Of a stretch of 64,000 bases of DNA, positions 18,960 to 29,026 are shown one piece after another. The notes beneath the pieces were generated by a model that did no database searches, was not told the DNA's origin, and worked only from the letters and a program-made list of their open reading frames with translations. A program made the translations under genes and the position numbers. This DNA is from Mixta tenebrionis (GTDB taxonomy: Bacteria > Pseudomonadota > Gammaproteobacteria > Enterobacterales > Enterobacteriaceae). The DNA lies in NCBI RefSeq assembly GCF_006517625.1, contig NZ_VHQI01000003.1, positions 124,001 through 188,000 of the forward strand, read 5' to 3'. Every line of letters starts with the position of its first letter. Position 1 is the stretch's first letter.

Positions 18960-19535
18960 AGCACCGGGGCCGATATTGCCAGCGTCAGCGCTGCCGTTTC
19001 CTCCAGTATCAAAGCCTGGCGTAAACAGCAGAAGATTTCACTGGATGAGCTATCCCGTCGCGCGGGGGTCAGTAAAGGAATGCTGGTAGAGATTGAAAAG
19101 GGCAGCGCGAATCCCAGCATCGCTATCCTTTGTAAAATCGCCGCCGCGCTCGGTTTATCCGTAGCGGATATCGTTAACGTTACCCGCGCGCCTGATGCCT
19201 GGCTGATTAGCGGCGACGAGATACCCGTGCTGTGGCAGGGCGAGAAAGGCGGTTCGGCGCGTTTACTGGCCGGTAGTCGCGGTCCGGATATGGTTGAGCT
19301 GTGGCGCTGGGAGATGTTTCCCGGTGAAGTTTTCTCGTCGCCGGGGCACCCGGCCGGCACCGTTGAGCTGTTGCACGTCGAGGAGGGGGTATTAGCGCTT
19401 AATACCGCCGCCTGCGAGTTAATGGTGGCTAAGGGATGTTCGGCAGTCGCCAGAACGGATAATCCCCACCAATATGCCAACCGCGGCGACACGCCGCTGG
19501 TGTTTACCATGACGGTGGCCGAGCCGCATCCTTAG
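18933..19535 (+). CDS. XRE-family transcriptional regulator with cupin domain
   Basis: 200 residues. Helix-turn-helix at about 23-82 (ISLDELSRRAGVSKGMLVEIEKG) and a C-terminal cupin (about 100-195, including GTVELLHVEEGVL). The cupin probably senses a small amino-acid-like ligand. No Shine-Dalgarno precedes the ATG; an in-frame TTG is codon 8, also without one, so the transcript may be leaderless or the start uncertain. It likely regulates itself and the divergent B3/B4 gene. Confidence 0.88.
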   Translation: MTKKVNKLTSTGADIASVSAAVSSSIKAWRKQQKISLDELSRRAGVSKGMLVEIEKGSANPSIAILCKIAAALGLSVADIVNVTRAPDAWLISGDEIPVLWQGEKGGSARLLAGSRGPDMVELWRWEMFPGEVFSSPGHPAGTVELLHVEEGVLALNTAACELMVAKGCSAVARTDNPHQYANRGDTPLVFTMTVAEPHP

Positions 19536-19691
19536 CCGGGCAAGGGAAGAAGAACGTTTAGCGGAATTTTTTGATCCTGGCTAAGGCCAGTTTGATTTTT
19601 TAAGCGGAAGCGCTTGCGTTGGCGCTAACCTTTTGTGTAATAATAGTTTCCGCGCGCTGCTGAGCCTGTTAGCGCGCGGCAGCCTTCCGAC

Positions 19692-19765
19692 GCGGGTATC
19701 GTATAATGGTATTACCCCAGCTTCCCAAGCTGGTGACACGGGTTCGATTCCCGTTACCCGCTCCA
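19692..19765 (+). tRNA. tRNA-Gly (anticodon CCC)
   Basis: 74 nt including encoded CCA. Acceptor GCGGGTA pairs with TACCCGC, the anticodon stem is CAGC/GCTG with loop TTCCCAA, and the T-loop is TTCGATT. Discriminator U before CCA fits bacterial tRNA-Gly. The body (ATCGTATAATGGTATTACC) resembles the E. coli UCC isoacceptor rather than its CCC isoacceptor. No other tRNA is nearby. A frame on the opposite strand is the well-known tRNA-antisense artefact. Confidence 0.96.
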
Positions 19766-19917
19766 GTTTTACTTTCATCCTTCTATCCATATTCGCCGTT
19801 TTCTCTGCCGTTTCGCTACGGTTAATACGCAATCGGGCTGGGGCTGGATGAAAGCATGCTGATGTTATTTACCTCGCCGCATAGCCGGTGCTGCGGAGGT
19901 TAACCGCAGGTCACGCA

Positions 19918-20808
19918 TCAGGCATCGCTTGCGGCGGCCTGATGCAGCAGCGTCAGCACGTCGTGCAGCCTGGCTGCTTCAATCTGGCCCGGCGCTGAGG
20001 CATTACCTGCCATACCGAACGTTAACGCGGAGCCGGTTAGCTCGCCGCACAGACGCGTAACGGCGCCGAGACCGCCCATCGACATGGTAAGCAGCGGCCG
20101 GTGGGCATAGCGCTGGCGCATCTCCCAGGTTGCTGACATCATGCGTATTACGTCGCCAGGGCTATGCGGCATAGCGGCCATTTTCAGTATATCGCCGCCC
20201 ATCATCTGCTGTTGCCGCAGACGCGCAATAATTTCCCGCTGCGAAGGCGTTTGTTGAAAATCGTGGCTGGAAAGGATTACGCGTACATTCTGCTGATGTG
20301 CCTGCGCAATCAGCGATTTCACCGCCGATGGGGCGCGGTACATTTCAATATCGAGCAGGTCCAGCTCTCCCTGAGCGAGCAGTTGCTGATAAAGCGCAGC
20401 GTAGCCGGCATCATCAATCGCCTGCTGGCCGCCTTCAGCTTTAGTGCGAAAAGTCGCCAGCAGCAACTTATGCGGCAGCAGCGCGTAGAGTTCGCGCGTT
20501 AATGCTGCCATTGCCGTCGCGTCCTGGCCGTTATGCAATAGATCCAGCCGCAGCTCGATAATATCTACCTCGTTGCGCGTCGCCTGTTCACGGACAAAAG
20601 AGATGACTTCAGCGCTGTCTGAAGCGGTGGTGGATACGATCACCCTGGGTTTACCTGCGCCGATAGCGATATTCTTAATTGTTATTGGTTTTATGGCGGG
20701 GCGATTGGTACTGGAAAGGGGCGATTCCGTTGCGCCTGTGGCCGAATTTGACATCATTGCCAGCGCGATAAAAGCGCTGCCGCATCCGATAAAGTCTCTG
20801 CGCTGCAT
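19918..20808 (-). CDS. Type I 3-dehydroquinate dehydratase with Tat export signal
   Basis: 296 residues from MQRRDFIGCG (20808), GAGG six bases before the ATG; a longer in-frame start exists but would bury the signal. Residues 1-26 form a twin-arginine signal (RRDFIG, then a hydrophobic stretch). The rest aligns with AroD: catalytic Glu85 in IELRLD, Arg121 in ATFRT, His182 in SSHDF, Schiff-base Lys209 in DILKMA, and SAPGQI near the C-terminus. It would dehydrate 3-dehydroquinate to 3-dehydroshikimate, but in the periplasm. That suggests quinate or shikimate catabolism rather than aromatic biosynthesis. No quinate dehydrogenase or dehydroshikimate dehydratase is adjacent. Confidence 0.88.
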   Translation of the reverse strand: MQRRDFIGCGSAFIALAMMSNSATGATESPLSSTNRPAIKPITIKNIAIGAGKPRVIVSTTASDSAEVISFVREQATRNEVDIIELRLDLLHNGQDATAMAALTRELYALLPHKLLLATFRTKAEGGQQAIDDAGYAALYQQLLAQGELDLLDIEMYRAPSAVKSLIAQAHQQNVRVILSSHDFQQTPSQREIIARLRQQQMMGGDILKMAAMPHSPGDVIRMMSATWEMRQRYAHRPLLTMSMGGLGAVTRLCGELTGSALTFGMAGNASAPGQIEAARLHDVLTLLHQAAASDA

Positions 20809-20947
20809 GGCGGTCCTCATTAATTTATGTAATAAATGGCTGAGCGTTAAGCGTAGTAAAAATGTCATCTCCGGGCTGGTTATCCGTCCGGCCCGTTAAC
20901 CCACCATCCGGCAACGCGAGATAAATGTGCCGCCAGGAAAATAAAAA

Positions 20948-21823
20948 ATGCATACCAAACCGGCAATATTACTGGCAGGCGTTATGGCGCTGGCGCCCAC
21001 GCTGACGCAGGCGAAAACGGAAACGCAGCATACCCACTGGGGAACGCGCTGGCAGCATCTGCCGCAGACGCCCGCTCCGGTAGCGGATCTCGCTACCGGT
21101 TATGCGGCGGTCAACGGCATTCAACTCTGGTACGGCGTCGTCGGCCAGGGTTCGCCGGTTATTTTGCTGCACGGCGGTCTGGCAAACAGCGACTACTGGG
21201 GATTGCAGGTGCCGGAGCTGGCGAAGCATCATCAGGTTATCGTGGTGGACAGTCGGGGCCACGGACGCAGCACCCGCAACGCGCAGCCTTACGGTTATGA
21301 TTTGATGGCCGATGATATTATTGCGCTGATGGATAAGCTGCATCTTGATAAAGCGGATATCGTCGGCTGGAGCGACGGCGCCATTATTGGCCTGGATATG
21401 GCGATGCGCCACCCACAGCGCGTGACGAAGGTGTTCGCCTTTGCGCCTAACGCCACCACCAGCGGCGTTAAAGCCGGGGTAGCAAACGATCCGGTGTTCG
21501 CCGCCTATATTGCCCGCGCCGGTGAGGAGTATAAAAAGCTGTCGAAAACCCCCGATGGCTATCAGGCGTTTGTCGCGCAGATCGGCCAGATGTGGCAAAC
21601 GCAGCCGGAGTGGGATGATGAAGCGCTGCGCAGCATCAAGGCGCAGGTATTAATCGTCGATGGCGATCGGGATGAGGCGATCGATCGGGCTCATCTTGAA
21701 CATATAGCGGCCACTATTCCTGATGCCGGCCTGCTTATTCTGCCTACCGTCAGCCATTTCGCTTTTTTACAGGCGCCGAAGGAATTTACCGATGCGGTTA
21801 TCCATTTTCTTGACGAGCAGTAA
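20948..21823 (+). CDS. Exported alpha/beta hydrolase
   Basis: 291 residues with a cleavable signal peptide (about 1-22, ending TLTQA). Oxyanion region ILLHGGLAN, nucleophile Ser142 in VGWSDG, an acid in LIVDGDRDE and histidine in TVSHFAF form the catalytic set. Homologues are esterase/lipase or peroxidase-like hydrolases without assigned substrate. It is divergent from the Tat-exported dehydroquinate dehydratase (139 bp apart). One can imagine ester cleavage of chlorogenate-type quinate esters, but that is only inference. Confidence 0.88.
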   Translation: MHTKPAILLAGVMALAPTLTQAKTETQHTHWGTRWQHLPQTPAPVADLATGYAAVNGIQLWYGVVGQGSPVILLHGGLANSDYWGLQVPELAKHHQVIVVDSRGHGRSTRNAQPYGYDLMADDIIALMDKLHLDKADIVGWSDGAIIGLDMAMRHPQRVTKVFAFAPNATTSGVKAGVANDPVFAAYIARAGEEYKKLSKTPDGYQAFVAQIGQMWQTQPEWDDEALRSIKAQVLIVDGDRDEAIDRAHLEHIAATIPDAGLLILPTVSHFAFLQAPKEFTDAVIHFLDEQ

Positions 21824-21854
21824 CGGCTGAAAACCGGGCAGCAAAGGCGCGCCG

Positions 21855-21962
21855 CTAACCGACAATAATTCTGTGCGCCAGGCGGGCAAGAAGCTCCAGC
21901 AGCAGCAGGCTGCCAAAGAAAAGGAAAATCAGGATGATAAAAAATTTTTTCCGGCTGTCCAT
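21855..21962 (-). CDS. 35-residue single-pass membrane protein
   Basis: ATG at 21962, AGG just upstream. It starts MDSRKKFF, then a long hydrophobic helix (IILIFLFFGSLLLLELL) and a short basic tail ARLAHRIIVG. The shape (positive N-terminus, one helix) matches enterobacterial small membrane proteins. I cannot assign it to a named one. Lies between the hydrolase gene and rsmF. Confidence 0.6.
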   Translation of the reverse strand: MDSRKKFFIILIFLFFGSLLLLELLARLAHRIIVG

Positions 21963-22109
21963 TCTGCCTGCACCTCATCTGATTGCTTCAGCGCAGTTAG
22001 TTTAGCGGCGACCGCCTTAACCGCAGGTCAATATTGCGCTTAAGGCGGACAGAAAGGCTGGGCGGCGCGGTCAGGCGAGCGGCGTAGCGGTAACGGCCTG
22101 CGGCGCGCG

Positions 22110-23549
22110 TCAGAGATGAAACAGTTTGCCGTCGCGCACCAGCTCGCGCGGATAGCTGTTTTTCAGGCGCTGCCCCACCTTTTTCGCCAGGCCGATGGGC
22201 TGCTGCTGCCAGGTCACCAGCACCTCGTCGCGCGGCGGCGGCGTCTGTGGCCAGATATCGCGCCCGCGATACCACTCTTCCGCTTCACTTTCCTGCAGCT
22301 CTACGCTGTTCGCGGCGTCAGGGCGCGCCAGCGCGATGATTGCCTCATGCTGCCAGCGATAGCCTTTTGCAAAGGTTTCCGCCAGCTTCACCCCAATACG
22401 CGAGAAACGCACGCGGCCAATTAATGATTCTGCCGCCGTCGGAAACAGCCAGATCTCTTTATCGCGCTGCCACAGCGTAAGCGAATCGTCCCAGTACAGG
22501 CCCGATTTAGCCGCAGCCTGGCTAATCAGCTGCGCCTCCTTGCGCGATAGCGGGCTGAAAGGGAATTTGCCCACCCTGTAGCCGGGCTGCGGCATAGGCG
22601 CGACCGCCGCCGTTTTGCGCAGCCGCGCCACGAAAAAACCTTCGCTGTCGAACAGCTGCGGAAAGACGTGCAGAAAACCTTCCTCCGTTGCCGCCTTTTC
22701 CGCGCCGGGAAACAGCTGCGCCAGCGAATCGATCTCCACCGCCTCCGGATAGCGTTCGCAAAGCCAGCCGATCACCTGCTGATTTTCCAGCCGGTTGAGG
22801 GTGCAGGTTGAATAGATCAGCGTGCCGCCCGGCTTCAGGGCATGGAAGGCGCTGTCGATCAGATCGCGCTGGGTGGCGGCGATGGCGTGGGTGCTTTCCA
22901 GCGTCCAGTTGCGCAGCGCGTCGGCATCTTTGCGGATTACCCCTTCGCCGGAGCAAGGCGCGTCAAGCAGGATGGCGTCGAAGGTTTGCGGCAGCGCCGG
23001 GCCAAACACGCGTCCGTCAAAGTGGGTCAGCGCCGTATTGCTGACGCCGCAGCGGCTGAGATTGGCGTGCAGCACCTTCACCCGGCTGGCGGCATATTCG
23101 TTTGCCAGGATCAGCCCCTGGTTGTTCATCAGCGCCGCCATCTGGGTGGTTTTCGATCCGGGCGCGGCCGCGACGTCCATTACCCGCTCAGGCTGCGGCT
23201 GCGCCGCGAACAGCGCGCTGACCGGCAGCATCGAGCTGGCCTCCTGAATATAGAACAGCCCGCTCAGGTGTTCCGCCACGCTGCCCAGCGGCAGCGCTTC
23301 GTCGCTCTCGTCGCGTTCAATCCAGAAGCCTTCCGCGCACCAGGGAATCGGCGTCAGCCGCCAGCCATAGCGCGCCGTCTGACGTAAAAAATCGGCCACG
23401 CTAATTTTCAGGGTATTTACCCGCAGGCTGCGGCGCAGCGGCTGCTGGCTGATGGCGAGAAAGGCTTGCAGGCTCGCCTCATCGGGCAGGGTTTGACGCA
23501 TCAGGTCAAGGAAGGCTTCAGGGAAGCTGGCTCTGGATTGTTGGGCCAC
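22110..23549 (-). CDS. rsmF: 16S rRNA (cytosine-1407 C5)-methyltransferase
   Basis: 479 residues. SAM motif [11 protein letters not shown] (126-136), PCSGEG with Cys199, and catalytic Cys249 in [11 protein letters not shown]: the two-cysteine mechanism of RsmB/RsmF m5C methyltransferases. The C-terminal PUA-like region is present. Same neighbour order (letB-rsmF) as E. coli yebT-yebU. Confidence 0.96.
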   Translation of the reverse strand: MAQQSRASFPEAFLDLMRQTLPDEASLQAFLAISQQPLRRSLRVNTLKISVADFLRQTARYGWRLTPIPWCAEGFWIERDESDEALPLGSVAEHLSGLFYIQEASSMLPVSALFAAQPQPERVMDVAAAPGSKTTQMAALMNNQGLILANEYAASRVKVLHANLSRCGVSNTALTHFDGRVFGPALPQTFDAILLDAPCSGEGVIRKDADALRNWTLESTHAIAATQRDLIDSAFHALKPGGTLIYSTCTLNRLENQQVIGWLCERYPEAVEIDSLAQLFPGAEKAATEEGFLHVFPQLFDSEGFFVARLRKTAAVAPMPQPGYRVGKFPFSPLSRKEAQLISQAAAKSGLYWDDSLTLWQRDKEIWLFPTAAESLIGRVRFSRIGVKLAETFAKGYRWQHEAIIALARPDAANSVELQESEAEEWYRGRDIWPQTPPPRDEVLVTWQQQPIGLAKKVGQRLKNSYPRELVRDGKLFHL

Positions 23550-23651
23550 GACAGAGTTCCGGTAGTTTCAGATAAGCACAGGGCGGGAAGTGTAACACAG
23601 CCGCGGCGAAAGCCGATGAAACGGGAGCCCTGCGCGGGCTCCCGATAGTCT

Positions 23652-26288
23652 TTATGATGAGGGGATCGCCGTTCCCCATTTGCGCCATTCTTTCGGCTCT
23701 TCCTCCTGCAGCAGGAAATGTTTGCCGGAAGCGGCGCGCGGCGCCAGCGGAACGGTTGGCGGCGTGGCGAACTGAATGCCGCCGCGAATAAACTGCTGGA
23801 AGGTGCCGGTCTTCACCACGCCGCCAATCAGACCAAACTCCAGGTTGTAGCCGGAGGCGAGCCAGAAGACAGAATTATTGCGCACCAGATGCTGATATTT
23901 TTTGCTGATGCGCAGCTGTACCTGAACGCGATCCGCCATGCTGCCCAGCGAGGTGCCGGTTACGGTGCCCACCTCCACGCCGCGGAACAATACCGGCGTG
24001 CCGATGCCCAGCGATCCCGCTTCCGGCGCATCCACCACGATATTCAAACCGTCCAGATAGCGTGAGTCGGTAATGGTAGTTTCCTGTAGCTCAAAGCGGC
24101 GCAGCGGCCCGCCTTTGCCGGGATCGACGTTGATGTAGGGCTGGAGCAGCGTTTCCAGGTGATTGACGCCGGTAGCTGAGATCTCCGGCGATACCACCGA
24201 GAAGCGGCTGCCGGTGCGGGCAAAGCTGTCAACATATTCAGGATAGAGCACCGCTTTAGCGATCACCTGGTTGTGCCCCTGACTTAGCGCCAGCGTCTCT
24301 ACCTGGCCGATATCGATACCGAGGTAGCGAATCGGCATGCCGGCGGCGAGCTTGCTGCCGTCATAGGTATGCAGCAGAATCTGGCTGCCGACGGCGCGAG
24401 CGGCGGTTTCGGAGTGGTAAAGCACGCGCCTTTCGCTGTTGCTGCTGCGCGCGCCGGCCAGATTATCAAAGCTGATAGCGCCGCGCAGCGCGCGGTTCAG
24501 CGGCGAGGCTTCTACCGTCAGGCCCGCGCCGTTCAGCTGCACTTTGGCGCCGCCTTCAGCCCAGAATACGCTGTCGGGCGTCAGCAGCTTGCGATATTCC
24601 GGCTTGATATGCACCGCCACCAGAAATTCGTTCGCCTTCGGCGTGACGTCAACAATTTCCCCTACCTGGAATTTACGATAGAGCACCACCGAGCCGGGCT
24701 GAATATCGGGCAGACTGTTGGCGGTCAGCGTCACGGTAGTCGGCGGCTGTTCGCCGACGATCCCTTCCTCCGCCTTCTCCGCGTTAGCATAGAGCGGATA
24801 GCGATTAAGCGGCGCGCCTTTCGCTCCCGGCTCAAGCCGGATACCACCATCAATCCACTCACTGGCGCTGGCGCCCAGCACTTTCATACCGTCCAGGCCG
24901 AACTTCACGTCAAGACGGCTGTTGATAATAAATTTGCTGTCGGCATGAACCAGATGACGATGCTCCGGTGCGATCGCCGCCTCAAACTCCACCCCTTTGC
25001 TGGTCAGGGTACGGCGGATAACCTGGCCGATTTCGATGCCGCGCAGCATAATCGGCTGCCCGGCGTTGATGCCGTAGCTTTCCGGCGCGGTAAGGCGTAC
25101 AGCAAGGACGTTGGGATGCTGCAATAGCGCCTCGTTGCTCTGTCGCACCTGGAAATGCTGCTGCGGCTCGCCCTCGCCGGGGAAGAGTTCCAGCGTGGCG
25201 CCGGTCAGCAGCGCGCTCAGGCTGGGATTATTCAGGCTGACTTTCGGGCTGTGCATCTCAATGCGCGTGCCGCTGCGCATCAAGCCAACGACGGAGGGAT
25301 CGAGCGTCAGCTCGCCGCTGACTTTGCCGCCCGGCTGTAGCGTCATTTTGGTCAGCGTGCCCACTTCCAGCCCCTGATAGATCAGCGGCGTGCTGCCTTC
25401 CTTCAGATCCTTGCCATCGGGCAGATCAAGCGTCACGATAACGCCGCGCTGGCTGTGCGCCAGATCGGGATAGAGCTGATAGTTGCTTTCGCTGGCAGCC
25501 TGTTGAGAAGTGGGCGGCGAATCGAAAGCGATCGCGCCGTTAACCAGCGCCGTCAGGCTCTCCAGCTCGATCTTTGCGCCGTTAAGGCCAACGTCAGCCT
25601 TCATGCCGGAAACGTTCCAGAAACGGCTCTCTTTTTTTACCAGGTTGGTAAAGCGGCGTTCAATCAGCACATCGACGGTGACGCCGTTATTATCCGGAGT
25701 GATGGTGTAGTCATACACGCGCCCGATCGGTATTTTACGATAGTAAACCAGCGAGCCGGTATTGAGCGAGCCGAGATCCGGCGCATGCAGGTGTACCAGC
25801 ATCTCCCCGGTATTGACGCGATATTTAGGCTGGGTATCCAGCGCCACAAAGCGATCTTTCGGCTGCCCCGATTTGCCCGGCATCATGCCGATATAGTTGC
25901 CGCCGACCAGCGCATCCAGCCCTGAAACGCCCGCCAGCGACGCTTTCGGCGTCACCAGCCAGAACTGGGCGTCCTCGCGCAGCGCTTCGCGCATATCGCT
26001 TTTAATGCTGACCCGTACTTTTATCGTACGCAGATCGTCGCTGAGGCTGATGCCCTGCACGGTGCCTACCTCCACGCCCTGGTAGCGTACCGGGGTTCTG
26101 CCCGGCACGATGCCGTCGGCCTGGGCGAAATCGATCGTCACCGTAGTGCCGCGCTCCTGATAGTTGGTCCACAGCAGCCATCCGGCGATCATCAAAGCGA
26201 TAAAGGGCAGCAGCCAGAACGGCGAAATTTTACGCTTGTTGCTAATTCGCGCTTTAGTCGGTGTAGTCGGCGTTTGTTGCATGAGCAT
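23652..26288 (-). CDS. letB: LetB (YebT), seven-MCE-domain lipid transport tunnel
   Basis: 878 residues, E. coli 877. One N-terminal membrane helix ([18 protein letters not shown]) followed by seven MCE repeats, each opening with a G(T)[10 protein letters not shown]-type segment. LetB hexamers stack into a periplasmic tube carrying lipids between the two membranes. Start could also be the ATG two codons later (26282). The gene overlaps the end of letA by 35 bp, implying coupled translation. Confidence 0.96.
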   Translation of the reverse strand: MLMQQTPTTPTKARISNKRKISPFWLLPFIALMIAGWLLWTNYQERGTTVTIDFAQADGIVPGRTPVRYQGVEVGTVQGISLSDDLRTIKVRVSIKSDMREALREDAQFWLVTPKASLAGVSGLDALVGGNYIGMMPGKSGQPKDRFVALDTQPKYRVNTGEMLVHLHAPDLGSLNTGSLVYYRKIPIGRVYDYTITPDNNGVTVDVLIERRFTNLVKKESRFWNVSGMKADVGLNGAKIELESLTALVNGAIAFDSPPTSQQAASESNYQLYPDLAHSQRGVIVTLDLPDGKDLKEGSTPLIYQGLEVGTLTKMTLQPGGKVSGELTLDPSVVGLMRSGTRIEMHSPKVSLNNPSLSALLTGATLELFPGEGEPQQHFQVRQSNEALLQHPNVLAVRLTAPESYGINAGQPIMLRGIEIGQVIRRTLTSKGVEFEAAIAPEHRHLVHADSKFIINSRLDVKFGLDGMKVLGASASEWIDGGIRLEPGAKGAPLNRYPLYANAEKAEEGIVGEQPPTTVTLTANSLPDIQPGSVVLYRKFQVGEIVDVTPKANEFLVAVHIKPEYRKLLTPDSVFWAEGGAKVQLNGAGLTVEASPLNRALRGAISFDNLAGARSSNSERRVLYHSETAARAVGSQILLHTYDGSKLAAGMPIRYLGIDIGQVETLALSQGHNQVIAKAVLYPEYVDSFARTGSRFSVVSPEISATGVNHLETLLQPYINVDPGKGGPLRRFELQETTITDSRYLDGLNIVVDAPEAGSLGIGTPVLFRGVEVGTVTGTSLGSMADRVQVQLRISKKYQHLVRNNSVFWLASGYNLEFGLIGGVVKTGTFQQFIRGGIQFATPPTVPLAPRAASGKHFLLQEEEPKEWRKWGTAIPSS

Positions 26289-27495
26289 CCCAAATCAGAC
26301 GGCTATCCAGCCATTGCACGGCCAGGATAGTTAAAATTACCGCGGCGCCGAAATAGAAGGCGGCCGGTCCCATAGTAAAAGCCAGCAGCTGATCGCGATT
26401 CACCAGCGACATGGTTAACGATATAACGAACAGATCCAGCATCGACCAGCGGCCGATCCACGTCACCAGGCGCAGCAGCCGGATGCGGGTTTTCAGTCCC
26501 TGCTGGCAGCGAAAGTGAATGCTGATAAGCAGCACCAGCAGGACCAAAATTTTAGTAAAGGGCACCAGGATACTGGCGATAAAAACGATAGCCGCCACCG
26601 GAATATTGCCGGATCCCAGCGAGAGAATGCCGGAGAAAATGGTGTCCTCCTGGCGGCCGCCGTTGAGATAAATAATCGAGATCGGCAGCAGGTTGGCCGG
26701 CACCAGCAGCACGGTGGCGGAAATCAGCGCCGCCCAGGATTTTTGCAGGCTGTAGGGACGACGATGCGCCAGACGCGTATGGCAGCGCGGGCAGCGTCCG
26801 CGATCGTCCGGCAGGCCGGTGTGATGGCAGTTCAGGCAGATTTGCAGTTTTTCCCGCGCCACCTCCGGCTGCGGCTGCGGATAGAAGCGGTGCCATAGCT
26901 GCTCCACGTTAAGATGAATCATGGTCAACAGGCTCAGCGTCATCAGCGCAACAAACGCCACCAGCCCGTAGCCGGCCTCGATATCGGCGTAATCCTTAAC
27001 CTTGATCGACGCCACGGCGACGCCCACCAGATAGATATCGAGCATCACCCACTCTTTCAGCCTGTCGAGCATCAGCAGCACCGGGCGCAGGTTCATGCCC
27101 AGCCGGTTGCCGAAAAAGAGAAAGACGATAGCGGCGGCCAGCGTGACCGGCGCGCCAATGGTACAAAACGTCACCATCGCCGCGGTCAGGATATCGCCCT
27201 GCATAGTCATCTGCATAATGCCCGCCAGCAGGCTGGCGCGGATCGGCGTGCCAAGCAGGCGGATCTGGATCAGCGGCTCGGTAAAGGCGAAGGGCATCAG
27301 CAGAAACATAGTCACCGCCATCGCCGTCAGGCGGGTCATTGACCAGTCGCGACCGTTGAGGATTTTGGCGTTGCAGCGCGGGCAGTGCGCGGACTGACGG
27401 GATGTCACATCCGGTAAGGAAAAAAGGGTATCGCATTGCGGGCAACGCTGATAACGTTCATGGGGCAGAACGTGGCTGATGGTATGTATTTTCAT
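26254..27495 (-). CDS. letA: LetA (YebS), PqiA-family inner-membrane partner of LetB
   Basis: 413 residues. Two cytosolic zinc-ribbon-like pairs of CxxC motifs (CPQCDTLF...CPRCNAK and CLNCHHTG...CPRCHTR) precede two blocks of four hydrophobic segments. It supplies lipid to the LetB tunnel. First gene of the letA-letB pair; the 219-bp gap to divergent msrC must hold its promoter. Confidence 0.95.
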   Translation of the reverse strand: MKIHTISHVLPHERYQRCPQCDTLFSLPDVTSRQSAHCPRCNAKILNGRDWSMTRLTAMAVTMFLLMPFAFTEPLIQIRLLGTPIRASLLAGIMQMTMQGDILTAAMVTFCTIGAPVTLAAAIVFLFFGNRLGMNLRPVLLMLDRLKEWVMLDIYLVGVAVASIKVKDYADIEAGYGLVAFVALMTLSLLTMIHLNVEQLWHRFYPQPQPEVAREKLQICLNCHHTGLPDDRGRCPRCHTRLAHRRPYSLQKSWAALISATVLLVPANLLPISIIYLNGGRQEDTIFSGILSLGSGNIPVAAIVFIASILVPFTKILVLLVLLISIHFRCQQGLKTRIRLLRLVTWIGRWSMLDLFVISLTMSLVNRDQLLAFTMGPAAFYFGAAVILTILAVQWLDSRLIWDAHATNADYTD

Positions 27496-27714
27496 AGATT
27501 GCCGCAGTAACCCTCGACGTGCAGCTATGCACGGTCCTTAAAATGATGCAAAACGGACGCTGAGGGGCATAGCCCGTTTTGATAATCCGATCCGCCAGAA
27601 TCTAAGGTTATATTAACTACCGGAATGATTCACCTTGTGGCGGTGGATATTTAATGCTTATTTAACCGGACGGCGCCTGTGTAGCCGTCCGATTGCTTTT
27701 AAGATGGTAAGGAA

Positions 27715-28215
27715 ATGGACAAAAAAGAATTTTATCACGATCTCAACCGCGATCTGCGAGCGCTGATTGCTGGTGAAACCAGTTTTCTGGCGGCGCTTGG
27801 CAACAGCAGCGCGCTGCTGTTCGAACGGCTGGAGGGCGTAAACTGGGCGGGCTTCTATCTGTTAACGGAAGAGAACACGCTGGTGCTGGGGCCGTTCCAG
27901 GGCAAAATCGCCTGCGTACGTATCCCGGTCGGGCGCGGCGTATGCGGTACGGCGGTGGCGCAGCAGCGAGTGCAGCGCGTGGATGACGTGCATGCGTTTC
28001 CCGGCCACATCGCCTGCGATGCGGCGAGCAATGCGGAAATCGTGCTGCCGCTGATCGTGGCGGGCGAAACTATCGGCGTACTGGATATCGATAGTACGGT
28101 ATTTAATCGCTTCGACAGCGAGGACGAAATCGGCCTGCAAGCCTTTACTGACGGGCTTTGCGATGTGTTAGCCAACAGCGATGTTAAAAAATTTATTCAT
28201 ATGAATCGCAGCTAA
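27715..28215 (+). CDS. msrC: Free methionine-(R)-sulfoxide reductase
   Basis: 166 residues, GAF fold. Conserved cysteines at 67 (KIACVRIP), 77 (GRGVCGTA) and 101 (HIACDAAS) are the fRMsr catalytic and recycling set. It reduces free Met-(R)-sulfoxide in the cytosol. Divergent from letA, upstream of proQ, as in E. coli yebR. Confidence 0.96.
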   Translation: MDKKEFYHDLNRDLRALIAGETSFLAALGNSSALLFERLEGVNWAGFYLLTEENTLVLGPFQGKIACVRIPVGRGVCGTAVAQQRVQRVDDVHAFPGHIACDAASNAEIVLPLIVAGETIGVLDIDSTVFNRFDSEDEIGLQAFTDGLCDVLANSDVKKFIHMNRS

Positions 28216-28311
28216 AGCGCTGGATTTCGTGGCAATTGGCGATGGGGTCATTATAATGTCGCCTGTTCATGCCTGCGGCTTGTTGGCCACCCGTTGTAAT
28301 CAGGAAATTTC

Positions 28312-29007
28312 ATGGAAAATCAACCTAAGTTGAACAGCAGTAAAGAAGTCATCGCCTGGCTTGCGGAGCGCTTTCCGCACTGCTTTAGTGCCGAAGGTGA
28401 AGCGCGTCCGCTCAAAATCGGTATCTTTCAGGACCTCGTGGAACGTGTTCAGGGCGAAATGAACCTGAGCAAAACGCAGCTGCGCTCAGCCCTGCGTCTG
28501 TATACCTCCAGCTGGCGCTATCTGTATGGCGTTAAAGCGGGCGCGACCCGCGTCGATCTGGATGGCAACGCCTGCGGCGAGCTGGAAGAGCAGCATATCG
28601 AGCATGCGCGCAAACAGCTTGAAGAGGCGAAAGCTCGTATTCAGCAGCAGCGTCAGCAGCAGCAGGCGAAAAAACGCGAAGCCGGTGAAGAAACGCCCGC
28701 GCGTCGTCCGCGTAAAGCTGCGGCTAACCGTAAGCCCGCTGAAGGCGAGCGCCAGCCCGCCCGCAAAGCGCGCGCTAACGATGCACGTCCAGCCCAGGAA
28801 CGTGCGCCGGCCGCGCCGCGCCAGCAGCAGCCGCGTACGCAGCCCGTCACTGATACCTCCGCGCTGCAGCCGGGCCAAAGCATTAAGGTCAAGGCGGGTA
28901 AAAACGCGATGGATGCCACCGTTCTTGAGATCTCTAAGGATGGCGTTCGGGTACAGCTGGCTTCCGGCCTGGCAATGATCGTACGCGCAGAACACTTACA
29001 GTTCTGA
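28312..29007 (+). CDS. proQ: RNA chaperone ProQ
   Basis: 231 residues. N-terminal FinO-type RNA-binding domain (about 1-120), a basic Gln/Lys/Arg/Ala-rich linker (about 105-180) and a C-terminal Tudor-like domain ([20 protein letters not shown]). It binds structured sRNAs and 3' ends. prc follows after 19 bp, so both are probably one transcript. Confidence 0.96.
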   Translation: MENQPKLNSSKEVIAWLAERFPHCFSAEGEARPLKIGIFQDLVERVQGEMNLSKTQLRSALRLYTSSWRYLYGVKAGATRVDLDGNACGELEEQHIEHARKQLEEAKARIQQQRQQQQAKKREAGEETPARRPRKAAANRKPAEGERQPARKARANDARPAQERAPAAPRQQQPRTQPVTDTSALQPGQSIKVKAGKNAMDATVLEISKDGVRVQLASGLAMIVRAEHLQF

Positions 29008-29026
29008 AACGGAGGCCACCCTGGGC

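Noticed and set aside
19581-19832. Minus-strand frame containing TGIEPVSPAWEAGVIPLYDTR
   Set aside because: This is the antisense of tRNA-Gly, a widely repeated annotation artefact.
28486-28995. 169-codon antisense frame over proQ
   Set aside because: Mirror of the basic ProQ linker; no independent evidence.
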